Program-made: the position numbers and the translations under genes
NCBI RefSeq assembly: GCF_900475935.1
Contig: NZ_LS483431.1
Span: forward strand, 1,550,001 to 1,614,000
Origin: Campylobacter fetus subsp. fetus
Lineage (GTDB): Bacteria > Campylobacterota > Campylobacteria > Campylobacterales > Campylobacteraceae
Direction: 5' to 3'
Length of the DNA: 64,000 bases
Shown here: positions 17,189 through 25,826 of the stretch, piece after piece
How the letters are laid out: the number at the start of each line of letters is the position of its first letter
Numbering within the stretch: the first letter of the stretch is position 1
The notes under the pieces: generated by a model
Told to the model about the DNA's origin: nothing
Database searches by the model: none
What the model saw: the letters and a program-made list of their open reading frames with translations, nothing else

Positions 17189-18598
17189 ATATATATCTAT
17201 CCATATGGAAATTTTGGCAAAAGCATAGAAAAATGCTTAAAATTATTTAATTTACAATATGACATTATAGATGATAGTAATAATAAAATTTCTTTAAATC
17301 ACACTAATATAGATAGCAAAAACGATATAGTATTGATATGCATAGCAAAAAACCCAAATCAAATAATAGACAAATTAAATTTAAAAGGTAATTTTAATCA
17401 CATAGATGGCGTTTTATACTGTTTGGATATACTAAAAACTGAGTTTAAATTTGATAAACCAAATCATAGTTATGAAGACATTCTAGCTGAATTATTTGGA
17501 ATAACAAACTGTCTAGATCAAAATAGTACTTCAAGATCCGAATTTGTCAAATTTTTTAATCAATATGGAAATTTTATAAACAACTACTATAAAAATAAAT
17601 TCAAAAATATAAAAATATGGGGCGGAATAGATGTTAGCTTTTCAAATATGAAACACTTATACAAAATACCATCTATTTTGGAACAAAATGGGCTAAATTT
17701 GATATATATTTTCCAGACAAAATACTACAAAGAAGATCCGAATAAAAAATTTATTATAATATTAAACTACTATCTATGGCATTTTTTAGATTTCTTACCA
17801 AATATACTATCATCGGCAAATATGAAAGTATCCAACAATACAAAACTTTATTTTATAGAGCACGCCTATTGTACGCCCAGAGTTTTACCTATAATATCTG
17901 ATAATCCAAAGCAAGAGCTAAATGGATATTTACTAAAAAATAAAAATAATATAAATTTAATAGGAAATAAGCAAGATTATGAAATATGCGAAAAAATATA
18001 TAATTCAATTATCGTCAAAGCTGGTTATCCAAGCATAGATAAAAACTTAGAGAACTACAGCAACGACTGTAAAAAAGAGTGGGTTATGATAGCCTTTGTT
18101 GATGACGCAATAGATGAAAACAGTGCGTTTAATCTTGCAAAAGTACTACTAGAAAATGGATATAAAGTCATAGCAAGAGTTCATCCAGCTTTCAAAGAAA
18201 ATATGAAAAAACTATATTCAATATCAAATTTAAATTTTATTTTTGATGGATCTAGTTCGCCTATAGAGTCATTTAAAAACTCTTTTACTGTTATCACAAA
18301 TCACTCAAGTCTAGCTCACACCTACCCTTTAACTACGCTTAGAAAAGCTATTTTATTTATGCCTAACAGTATTTTAGATAAAGAAATTTATGGTAAAACA
18401 TTTTTTGATGAAAATTTACATCTTAAAGCTACAAATTTTGATGAAATATTATTAAATTTAAAAGAGTTAGAAGCCAAAAAAGATGATTTATATGAGCAAG
18501 AAAAAATTAGATCTTATAGAAACAATGAAGTTTATAATCTCGGGCATTCAAGTGAGTTTATAGCTGGATTTATACTTGGCAAATGGGGGGGGGAATGA
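17186..18598 (+). CDS. TagF-like transferase, paralog 3, with a terminal poly-G switch
   Basis: The start is GTG, sharing its G with the stop of paralog 2. The 470-residue protein opens 'IYIYPYGNFGKSIEK...YDIIDDSN' and has the TagF-like marks 'VIARVHPAF' and 'VITNHSSLAHTYPLTTLRK', then 'YNLGHSSEFIA'. The end is unusual: a G9 tract (18585-18593) gives 'KWGGE' and a stop. With G10 or G7 the frame runs straight into the next gene, making one protein of about 672 residues with two C-terminal halves. The last 253 bases before the tract are duplicated at 18917-19169. This looks like the product of recent recombination. Confidence 0.72.
   Translation: MIYIYPYGNFGKSIEKCLKLFNLQYDIIDDSNNKISLNHTNIDSKNDIVLICIAKNPNQIIDKLNLKGNFNHIDGVLYCLDILKTEFKFDKPNHSYEDILAELFGITNCLDQNSTSRSEFVKFFNQYGNFINNYYKNKFKNIKIWGGIDVSFSNMKHLYKIPSILEQNGLNLIYIFQTKYYKEDPNKKFIIILNYYLWHFLDFLPNILSSANMKVSNNTKLYFIEHAYCTPRVLPIISDNPKQELNGYLLKNKNNINLIGNKQDYEICEKIYNSIIVKAGYPSIDKNLENYSNDCKKEWVMIAFVDDAIDENSAFNLAKVLLENGYKVIARVHPAFKENMKKLYSISNLNFIFDGSSSPIESFKNSFTVITNHSSLAHTYPLTTLRKAILFMPNSILDKEIYGKTFFDENLHLKATNFDEILLNLKELEAKKDDLYEQEKIRSYRNNEVYNLGHSSEFIAGFILGKWGGE
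18312..18564 (+). repeat. 253-bp exact direct repeat, copy 1
   Basis: Identical, by base-by-base reading, to 18917-19169 (offset 605). It encodes the C-terminal part from 'AHTYPLTTLRK' to 'GHSSEFIA'. Confidence 0.93.
18585..18593 (+). repeat. Poly-G tract, G9, at a gene junction (fusion switch)
   Basis: Nine Gs followed by AATGAG. G9: paralog 3 stops and the next gene starts at the overlapping ATGA (18595-18598). G10 or G7: the two frames fuse. G8: stop at TAA two codons after the tract. Confidence 0.88.
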
Positions 18599-19203
18599 GT
18601 AATTTTAATATGAAAATTATAAAAGCCGGTTATCCGAGTTTAGATAAAAATATAGATAAATACAAACACAAACAAAACCCAAAATATATACTAATATCAT
18701 TTTTTCAAAGCAATGCAGTAGCCAAAGATACTATAAAGTTAGTTAAATTCTTGATCAAGAACAGATATATGATCATTATAAGACTAAAACCGGGAGAAAA
18801 TGACTTTAAATGTTATAGTGAGCTTGATAATAAAAGCATAATATACGATGACGGCTCAGATGACGTAATTCATTCATTTGAAAACTCTTTTACTCTTATA
18901 ACAGATTATTCTAGTATAGCTCACACCTACCCTTTAACTACGCTTAGAAAAGCTATTTTATTTATGCCTAACAGTATTTTAGATAAAGAAATTTATGGTA
19001 AAACATTTTTTGATGAAAATTTACATCTTAAAGCTACAAATTTTGATGAAATATTATTAAATTTAAAAGAGTTAGAAGCCAAAAAAGATGATTTATATGA
19101 GCAAGAAAAAATTAGATCTTATAGAAACAATGAAGTTTATAATCTCGGGCATTCAAGTGAGTTTATAGCGAATTTTATATTAGAAAAGTTAAAGGAAAAG
19201 TAG
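18595..19203 (+). CDS. TagF-like transferase, paralog 4, C-terminal half only
   Basis: The encoded protein (about 202 residues from ATG 18595, or 206 from ATG 18583 within the G tract) matches only the second half of its relatives: 'MKIIKAGYPSLDKN', 'IIRLKPGEND' in place of RPHP, and 'LITDYSSIAHTYPLTTLRK', ending 'YNLGHSSEFIANFIL'. It has no N-terminal module or first lobe, so on its own it is probably inactive or acts as a partner domain. The start overlaps the stop of paralog 3 as ATGA, so coupled translation is likely. A one-base change in the G tract would join it to paralog 3. Confidence 0.68.
   Translation: MSNFNMKIIKAGYPSLDKNIDKYKHKQNPKYILISFFQSNAVAKDTIKLVKFLIKNRYMIIIRLKPGENDFKCYSELDNKSIIYDDGSDDVIHSFENSFTLITDYSSIAHTYPLTTLRKAILFMPNSILDKEIYGKTFFDENLHLKATNFDEILLNLKELEAKKDDLYEQEKIRSYRNNEVYNLGHSSEFIANFILEKLKEK
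18917..19169 (+). repeat. 253-bp exact direct repeat, copy 2
   Basis: Second copy of 18312-18564. Perfect identity points to very recent duplication or gene conversion. Confidence 0.93.
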
Positions 19204-19205
19204 TG
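19135..19205 (+). repeat. 71-bp exact direct repeat, copy 2
   Basis: Second copy of 17118-17188 (offset 2017), again ending in the GTG start codon of the following gene. It overlaps the end of the 253-bp repeat. Confidence 0.92.
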
Positions 19206-19928
19206 GATAAAAGAGAAATTTTAGAAATTTGCATCACCGAATATATGAAAAAACATAGCTCAAGACCCGCCTACTGCGAGTACTTACGTACAAAAAAATA
19301 CGCCTATGAAATGATACTAAAAAACTTCAAGGGCAAAAATGTTCTAGAGCTAGGCAGTGACGGAGCTGCTACATCGGCGATCTTGGCTAGATGGAGTGAA
19401 AATCTCGATATAGTGGATATGAATGACAAAATTTCACATCTGATAGAAGAAGATCCGTATCTTAAAAAAGCTAAATTTATAAAATCTCTTTGGCAAGATT
19501 TCAAGCCGCAAAATTTATATAGCGATATACTACTCACTGATAGTTTAGAACATATAAAAGATGGTAGTGAGCTGCTATCTATCATTAAAAATTGGCTAAG
19601 TTCGGATGGATTTTTACACATTGTAGTTCCAAATGCGCTTTCCTTACATAGGCTAATCGGTGTAAAAATGGGTTTTTTAAATTCTCCTTATGAATTCAAT
19701 GAAAACGATATTTCAAGCGGCCATGAAAAAGTGTATGACTTTGATACTTTAAAAAGCGATATTTTAAAATCAGGGTTAAAACTAATCAGTATGGAAGGAG
19801 TACAGCTAAAACCGCTTACCGATTCTCAACTTACAGCATTTAAGCCGGAATTTAAAGATGCCTTAAGCTCACTTAGCTCACTGCTTCCAAGAAATTCGGC
19901 CGAAATTTATGCGGTTTGCGGCATATGA
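19203..19928 (+). CDS. Class I SAM-dependent methyltransferase
   Basis: This 241-residue protein starts with GTG inside the 71-bp repeat that also supplies its ribosome-binding site. It has a class I methyltransferase core: 'NVLELGSDGAATSAILARW', 'LDIVDMND', 'DILLTDSLEHIKDG' and 'GFLHIVVPNALSLHRLIG', the last typical of glycan-associated methyltransferases of the UbiE/Methyltransf_23 type. It ends in an ATGA overlap with a GT4 gene. It probably methylates a glycan residue. There is no poly-G tract. Confidence 0.8.
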   Translation: MDKREILEICITEYMKKHSSRPAYCEYLRTKKYAYEMILKNFKGKNVLELGSDGAATSAILARWSENLDIVDMNDKISHLIEEDPYLKKAKFIKSLWQDFKPQNLYSDILLTDSLEHIKDGSELLSIIKNWLSSDGFLHIVVPNALSLHRLIGVKMGFLNSPYEFNENDISSGHEKVYDFDTLKSDILKSGLKLISMEGVQLKPLTDSQLTAFKPEFKDALSSLSSLLPRNSAEIYAVCGI

Positions 19929-21001
19929 GAACCGTAGCTATATTTACGCAAAATCTAAGTGCTGGAGGCGTTCAAAAATCGGTTATAACATTAGCGAATC
20001 ATTTTAAAAATATATTTAAAATAGTTATTATTTTATGCGAAAGCGACAAAGACGAATTTTATAAATTTGAAAATATTTTAAAGATAAATAGCGTAAAAAT
20101 AGATATTAATAAGTCTAGTATCGGGCAGTGGCTTATTGAATACAGAACCAATGAACTTGATAAAATACTATCAAAATTAAAACCGGATTTGCTTATATCG
20201 TTTGAGGATTATAATAATATAATCGCTTTAAAAACTAAATTTAAATGCAAAAAGGTTATCTCTTCGAGAGTTAGTTTTTCAGGTAATTATAACAACAAAA
20301 TTCATCTTTTAGATAAAAATTTCTATATAAAAAATATAAAAAATCTCTATTCAAATGCCGATTATGTCATATGCGTAAGCAAATTTATACAAAAAGAGTT
20401 GATGGATTTAGGTATAAAAGCTTATCATATTTACAATGGAATTACTATAAATCCAAAAATAAACAATCCCAAGAAGAACTTCATCATAAACTTAGGTCGT
20501 CTACATCCTCAAAAAGGTCAAAAAGATCTTATAAAAGCTTACTCACTCATAAAAGACGATATAAAAGAGGACCTTTTTATAATAGGTGACGGTGTACTAA
20601 AGCTAGAGCTGCAAAGCTTAATCCAAAGTCTAAATTTAGAAAACAGAGTGAAATTAACAGGTTTTATCAACCCAAAAGACTACATAAATGAGTGCAAAAT
20701 GGCGATAATGCCAAGCTATTATGAAGGATTTTCAAACTCAGTTTTAGAGATAATGGCTGCAAAAAAAGCCGTTTTGGCGTATGATTATGACGGCGCAGAT
20801 GAGATATTTGATAAAAATGATTTGATAAAAAAAGGCGATATAGCTGCATTATCATTAAAATTAAAAGAAATTTTAAACTCGCCTCAAATTTTAAACGATT
20901 TAGAAACTAAACAGTGGGAAAAAGTAAAGGAATTCGATATAAAAACTACAATGCAACAATACGAAAATTTAATAGCCAAAGTCTTAAAATGTGCGGAATA
21001 A
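19925..21001 (+). CDS. Glycosyltransferase family 4
   Basis: The start is ATG 19925, overlapping the previous stop. The 358-residue GT-B enzyme has 'VAIFTQNLSAGGVQKSVITLANHF', 'DYVICVSKFIQKEL', 'FIINLGRLHPQKGQKDLIKAYSLI' and the donor-site 'MPSYYEGFSNSVLEIMAAKKAVLAYDYDGADEI'. It is related to the GT4 at 14629 but lacks the palindromic insert. Retaining transfer of a hexose or N-acetylhexosamine is typical for the family. The 3' end overlaps the second AsnB-type gene by 13 bases. Confidence 0.85.
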   Translation: MRTVAIFTQNLSAGGVQKSVITLANHFKNIFKIVIILCESDKDEFYKFENILKINSVKIDINKSSIGQWLIEYRTNELDKILSKLKPDLLISFEDYNNIIALKTKFKCKKVISSRVSFSGNYNNKIHLLDKNFYIKNIKNLYSNADYVICVSKFIQKELMDLGIKAYHIYNGITINPKINNPKKNFIINLGRLHPQKGQKDLIKAYSLIKDDIKEDLFIIGDGVLKLELQSLIQSLNLENRVKLTGFINPKDYINECKMAIMPSYYEGFSNSVLEIMAAKKAVLAYDYDGADEIFDKNDLIKKGDIAALSLKLKEILNSPQILNDLETKQWEKVKEFDIKTTMQQYENLIAKVLKCAE

Positions 21002-22740
21002 TCGGTATAAACTCTAAAAATAAAAACTTGCAAAAGGCTCTGAATTTACTCAAAGACAGAGGTCCTGATAACAGCGGAATTTACAGAGCAAAAAATGCTA
21101 CTTTAGGTCACACAAGACTTAGTATAATCGACCTTAGCTCTTGTGGATCTCAGCCGATGAAAAAAGATAACTTAACCATAGTTTTTAACGGTGAAATTTA
21201 CAACTACAAAGAATTGGCAAATAGTGAAAATATAAGTATTACAAGCGATACGCAAATCTTGCTTCATATGTATCAAAAGTATGGAAAAGGATTTTTAAAT
21301 AAACTAAATGGAATGTTTGCTTTTGTGATATATGATGAGCGCGATAATAGCTTTTTTGGTGCCAGAGATACATTCGGTAAAAAACCTCTGTTTTATTATA
21401 ATTATGGCGGGAATTTTATATTTTCCAGCCGTATAAATGCTATTTTAGAACTGCTTGATTTTACTCCGGAGCCAAATTTGGATGCGATTGATAGCTATCT
21501 TAGTTTTATGAGTCCAACTAAAACACAAACTTTTTATAAAAATATATTTAAGATAGAAGCAGGAAGCGCATTTACATACAAAAACGGCGAGTTAAATAGT
21601 TATAAATTTGAAACGTTAGATGACATTAAAACGCAAAATATAAATTTTGATGAAGCTAAAAATAAAGTTTTAAATTTACTTAAAACTTCACTTGAAATTC
21701 GACTTAGAAGTGATGTTCCTGTATCGTTTTTGCTCTCAGGAGGACTTGATAGCTCACTTCTATGTGCTCTATATGCAAAAGAGTACGGCAATAATTTTGA
21801 TACATTTAGCCTTGGATTTAATGAGTACAAGACTTACGATGAGACAAGCTGGGCAAATAACGTAGCCAAATATATAGGTTCTAATCATCATAGAATCGAG
21901 CTTGGGAAAAAAGATTTTTTTGATATATTTGAGAAATTTTACGATTTTGTTGATGAGCCTTTGGCTGACTCTGCGACTATCCCGACATATTTTTTGAGCA
22001 AAAAAATACATGAAAATGGATACAAAGTAGCATTGAGTGGCGAGGGTAGCGATGAGTGTTTTATGGGATATGATCTATATTTTAGAGTTCTTGAGTTTTA
22101 CCAAAAAAATCTCAACAAAGAGAGTTATCCGCTTATCAGTAAAGATTATGAATACCTGCGCAGAAAAGAGTTAAACTTGCCTATTTACGGCTCAGCCGGA
22201 GAGGTTTTTACGAAATACCAAAAAGAAAACTTGTTGAAAAATCAAACTATTTACGAACAACTTTCTTATTATAAAAACGGCTATGATGGTCTAAAACAGA
22301 TGAGTTATATTGATTTTAAAATATGGGTTAGTGAGGTTTTAACTACTAAAATCGATCGAGCCAGCATGGCAAATTCTCTTGAAATTCGCTCACCGTTTCT
22401 CGATATAAACTTAGTCAAATTTAGTCTTAGCATACCAGATAGGATCAAATTTAAAACAACAAATAAAGAAATTCTAAAATCTATCGCATACAATTATCTT
22501 CCAAAAGAGACTATAGAACGCAAGAAAAAAGGTTTTAGCTCTCCATTTATAGAGTGGGTAATAGACGAAATGGGTGATAATATAGTAAATGAAATTTTAA
22601 GCATAAATAAATTTATACCTTTATTTAATGAAGATTTTGTTAAAATACTCTACCAAAAAGCCATTGGCGGTAGATTTAAACAGCATTTATGGACACTTTT
22701 ACATCTTGCTATTTGGCTAAAAAAAAGGTACAAAATATGA
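20989..22740 (+). CDS. asnB: Asparagine synthase-type amidotransferase, second copy
   Basis: I start at ATG 20989 because it gives 'MCGIIG' with Cys2 as glutaminase nucleophile. The 583-residue protein has the class II amidotransferase domain ('DRGPDNSG', 'LGHTRLSIIDLS', 'VFNGEIYNYKE') and the synthetase domain with the pyrophosphatase loop 'FLLSGGLDSSLLCALY' and 'LSGEGSDECFMGY'. It is distinct from the copy at 12830. Two such enzymes in one island suggest that two different sugar carboxylates are amidated. It overlaps both neighbours. Confidence 0.85.
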   Translation: MCGIIGINSKNKNLQKALNLLKDRGPDNSGIYRAKNATLGHTRLSIIDLSSCGSQPMKKDNLTIVFNGEIYNYKELANSENISITSDTQILLHMYQKYGKGFLNKLNGMFAFVIYDERDNSFFGARDTFGKKPLFYYNYGGNFIFSSRINAILELLDFTPEPNLDAIDSYLSFMSPTKTQTFYKNIFKIEAGSAFTYKNGELNSYKFETLDDIKTQNINFDEAKNKVLNLLKTSLEIRLRSDVPVSFLLSGGLDSSLLCALYAKEYGNNFDTFSLGFNEYKTYDETSWANNVAKYIGSNHHRIELGKKDFFDIFEKFYDFVDEPLADSATIPTYFLSKKIHENGYKVALSGEGSDECFMGYDLYFRVLEFYQKNLNKESYPLISKDYEYLRRKELNLPIYGSAGEVFTKYQKENLLKNQTIYEQLSYYKNGYDGLKQMSYIDFKIWVSEVLTTKIDRASMANSLEIRSPFLDINLVKFSLSIPDRIKFKTTNKEILKSIAYNYLPKETIERKKKGFSSPFIEWVIDEMGDNIVNEILSINKFIPLFNEDFVKILYQKAIGGRFKQHLWTLLHLAIWLKKRYKI

Positions 22741-23807
22741 TATGGTTTGATCTTGTTACCCCAAAATCGGTTATGTTTTTTAAACCGCTTATAAAAAAAT
22801 TTGAAAGCATGGGGCGCGAAGTATTAATCACCGCTAGAGAAAGTTTGGGATATGATGAAGTAGCGGCACTTTTAAGGCTGCATGGTATTAAATTCACAAA
22901 TCGAGGAGGCTTTGGTGGTGAAAGTCTGCATGGAAAACTAAAAGCTAGTTTAAATAGGCAAAATGAACTTATGGAGTTTATAGCAGAGAAAAATATAGAA
23001 AAATTAGTCTGCCTTTGTAGCGTAGATGCTAACCGCGTAGCATTTGGGCTTGGTATTCCGATAATAAATTTTTATGATATTCCGCTATCTGACTATAACA
23101 CAGACTTTACAAAAGCTCTTCCTCAAGCTCGTCTTACTTTACCTCTATCAAATCGTGCATTTCGTCCATTTATGGTGCCAAACGAGATATTTTTACGATT
23201 TGGGCTTGAGGATAAACAGATTTTTGAATATCCGTTTTTAGATGTCGTAGCGTGGTTAAAAGATTTTAAGCCAGATAGAGAATTTTTTGATAATTTTTTA
23301 AATTCGCATGGACTTGATATAAATTTACCAACTATCGTAGTAAGAGAAGAGGAGTTTAAAGCATCATATGTAAAAGCAAAATTTCCTATACTTTATGACG
23401 GATTAGATAGTATAAAAGATAAAATAAATGCAAATATAATTATAATTCCCCGTTACGAAAGTCTGCCTTTAAAAGATATGTTTCCGTATGCTTGCGTGAT
23501 CGATAAAAAGATAGAAGTTCAGCATCTGCTGGCATTTAGTGATCTTTTCATAGGCGGAGGCGGAACACTTAACTCAGAAAGCTGTTACTTTGGAACGCCT
23601 ACGATATCAACTAGAAGTTTTATAAGCCACTACGATAAATGGCTGATGGATAAGGGTCTTATGCAAAAAGCGGATTCGGTAAATGAACTAGTAAATATCG
23701 CACTTAGCATAACGTCTAAAAGAAATGAAACATCTAAGGCGATATTTGGTGATATGCAATTCAATATAGATCAAATTTCAAAGGCTATTTTAGATGACTC
23801 TATTTGA
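22737..23807 (+). CDS. DUF354-family glycosyltransferase-like protein
   Basis: The start is ATG 22737 (ATGA overlap); an upstream extension of 16 codons lies inside the AsnB gene. The 356-residue protein begins 'MIWFDLVTPKSVMFFKPLIKKFESMGREVLITARES', the mark of DUF354, a GT-B-like family related to UDP-GlcNAc 2-epimerase and MurG folds. It also has 'EVQHLLAFSDLFIGGGGTLNSESCYFGTPTIST', a probable nucleotide-sugar site. The 'GGGG' here is encoded by mixed codons and is not a poly-G tract. Its activity is not firmly known; transfer of a sugar is likely. Confidence 0.75.
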   Translation: MIWFDLVTPKSVMFFKPLIKKFESMGREVLITARESLGYDEVAALLRLHGIKFTNRGGFGGESLHGKLKASLNRQNELMEFIAEKNIEKLVCLCSVDANRVAFGLGIPIINFYDIPLSDYNTDFTKALPQARLTLPLSNRAFRPFMVPNEIFLRFGLEDKQIFEYPFLDVVAWLKDFKPDREFFDNFLNSHGLDINLPTIVVREEEFKASYVKAKFPILYDGLDSIKDKINANIIIIPRYESLPLKDMFPYACVIDKKIEVQHLLAFSDLFIGGGGTLNSESCYFGTPTISTRSFISHYDKWLMDKGLMQKADSVNELVNIALSITSKRNETSKAIFGDMQFNIDQISKAILDDSI

Positions 23808-24447
23808 AGATATTTTGCAACAAATAAATGCTAGGAGAGACGAGCTTTTTGTTCGCGCCGATGAGTTTGTGTTTAATGATTATGGTGCCGGGGCAAGAGA
23901 TGAAAATAGAAGTCCTGAAATGATGGATATAGGTGTGAAATGCACAAAAACACTAAAAGATTTTGCATATATCGGTGTAAAAAATGAGAATGCAAAACTG
24001 CTTTTTGACACAATTAGAGATTTAAAACCAAAGATCATTTTGGAGCTTGGATGCTGTCTTGGATTTTCTAGTATTTTATTTAAAGCTGCGTTTAATAAAG
24101 CAAGTATTTATACTCTTGAAGGAGATCTGAACTTAGCGAATTTTGCTAAAGAAAACTTTGATTTTTTTAAATTTAACGATATAAAAATAGTTGTAGGTAA
24201 ATTTAGCGACACTTTGCCTAAACTGCTTCCAAAAATAGACAAAATAGACTTTGCATTTATAGATGGTCATCACGATAAAAATGCTACTATAGGGTATTTT
24301 GAACAAATTTTACCATTTATGAATGAAGGCTCAGTAATAGCATTCGATGATATAAATTATAATAGAAATATGACTAGAGCATGGGATGTTATAAAACAAA
24401 ATAAAAATAGTAAAGATGACGGTAAAATAGGGATTATATGGCTATAA
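23794..24447 (+). CDS. Class I SAM methyltransferase (O-methyltransferase-like)
   Basis: This 217-residue protein has the core 'ILELGCCLGFSSILFKAAF', 'IYTLEGDLNLANFAKENF', 'KIDFAFIDGHHDKNATIGYFEQILPFMNEGSVIAFDDI'. The 'DGHH' acidic motif is typical of the Methyltransf_24 / O-methyltransferase group, often metal-dependent. It overlaps the DUF354 gene by 14 bases and the following TagF-like gene by 10. O-methylation of a glycan is the most likely role, inferred from context. Confidence 0.8.
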   Translation: MTLFEDILQQINARRDELFVRADEFVFNDYGAGARDENRSPEMMDIGVKCTKTLKDFAYIGVKNENAKLLFDTIRDLKPKIILELGCCLGFSSILFKAAFNKASIYTLEGDLNLANFAKENFDFFKFNDIKIVVGKFSDTLPKLLPKIDKIDFAFIDGHHDKNATIGYFEQILPFMNEGSVIAFDDINYNRNMTRAWDVIKQNKNSKDDGKIGIIWL

Positions 24448-25826
24448 AAGTCTATATCTACAAAAACGGATATTATGAACAAAATCTACATTATGTCTTA
24501 AAATGGCTTAGCGATATTTATAATAATATAATATTGCTGGGATATATAAATAAATCTAGTGAAATTATAGATAAAACAGCTTTTATACTATATATAGATA
24601 AAAAACCGAATTTGAAAAATATAAATTTGAAAAATGCGCATCTATTTACAATAAAACTTCTCTTAAGTACCCTTAAAAAAGATAATATAGATGACTATAA
24701 AGATGAGGATTTAGCGTTTAATAAAGCCCTACAAATAAGCCTATTCTTTAGTGAAATTTTCCAGCCCAAAAAGCCTAAATTTAAAAAACTTATGCGTATT
24801 TGCGATAATGCCTTAAATAAAATAAACAGCCACTACATAAATAAAATGGGTAAAAAGATATTTGACGTGGGAATTTTATATCACAAAAGAGATTACAAAA
24901 GCCATACTTATGGTATCGCTGACAATATAAATAAATTAAATTTAAAAATAATTTACTGCATAAGCAGCATTGATGGAAGCTGTCCGGATGAGTACAAAAG
25001 TTTAAATCCTAAAGTTTGTTTGCCGTGGCATATACTGCATCATTTATCGATTTGTAAAGTTTTTGTAACGCCAAGCGCAGGAGTATTTACAAGAGGTAAC
25101 TCAAAAAAGTTCTTTATCAGTCATGCTTTTTTGAGCGGAATGAACCCGGAATGTTTTAAAAAACTTGAATGTACATTAAGCATCAGCAGCACTATAGCTT
25201 TAGAATATTTAAAAAAGTACGGGCTTGATAAATACAAGGTTAAACTAGCTAAAGTTGGGTATCCGAGTTTGGATTGTAAATTATCTCAGATAAAAAATAT
25301 ACCGAAAAATCCTAAAAATATATTTTTAAGCATAGATAACAATGCGCTTATATATGAAAGCATAGAGCCTCTCATAAAAAGTCTATTAGACAACAACGAA
25401 ACTATAATATTCCGACCCAAACCACAACACATTAGTAATAATCTAAATACAAATTTTATATCAAAATTTAAAAAATATACTAATTTTATAATAGACCGTA
25501 AAGACGTTGTAGATATGGATGAATTACTAAACTGTTTTTTACTAATTAGCGATTATGGATCGATGCTATTTACATTCGCATTTGCCACAAATAGACCAGC
25601 TTTAATCTTTGATCCAAAAAAATATTACTTAAAATCAAGCAATCCATTTTATAATAAAAATTTGCATTTAATAGCGTATGATCTAGATACTGGATTAAAA
25701 GCCGTTCAAGAAGCAAAATATGCCGATACCAAAAAGATAAAAAACTATCTAAAAACGGTAATTTATAATCTTGGAAAAAGCTCAGAAGCAATCGCAAAAG
25801 AGATAGAAGGTTTAACTATTGAATAA
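24438..25826 (+). CDS. TagF-like transferase, paralog 5
   Basis: This 462-residue protein opens with a divergent N-terminal module ('KVYIYKNGYYEQNLHYVLKW') and ends with the TagF-like half: 'KVGYPSLD', 'TIIFRPKPQH' and 'LLISDYGSMLFTFAFATNRPALIF', then 'VIYNLGKSSEAIAKEI'. It is one of the paralogs without a poly-G tract, so it should be expressed constantly. The final Pro of RPHP is retained but the His is Pro-shifted (RPKP). It overlaps both neighbours. Donor and acceptor are unknown. Confidence 0.72.
   Translation: MAIKVYIYKNGYYEQNLHYVLKWLSDIYNNIILLGYINKSSEIIDKTAFILYIDKKPNLKNINLKNAHLFTIKLLLSTLKKDNIDDYKDEDLAFNKALQISLFFSEIFQPKKPKFKKLMRICDNALNKINSHYINKMGKKIFDVGILYHKRDYKSHTYGIADNINKLNLKIIYCISSIDGSCPDEYKSLNPKVCLPWHILHHLSICKVFVTPSAGVFTRGNSKKFFISHAFLSGMNPECFKKLECTLSISSTIALEYLKKYGLDKYKVKLAKVGYPSLDCKLSQIKNIPKNPKNIFLSIDNNALIYESIEPLIKSLLDNNETIIFRPKPQHISNNLNTNFISKFKKYTNFIIDRKDVVDMDELLNCFLLISDYGSMLFTFAFATNRPALIFDPKKYYLKSSNPFYNKNLHLIAYDLDTGLKAVQEAKYADTKKIKNYLKTVIYNLGKSSEAIAKEIEGLTIE

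Noticed and set aside
22737-23807. Phase variation in the DUF354 gene because of its GGGG motif
   Set aside because: The glycines come from mixed codons (GGCGGAGGCGGA), not a homopolymer.
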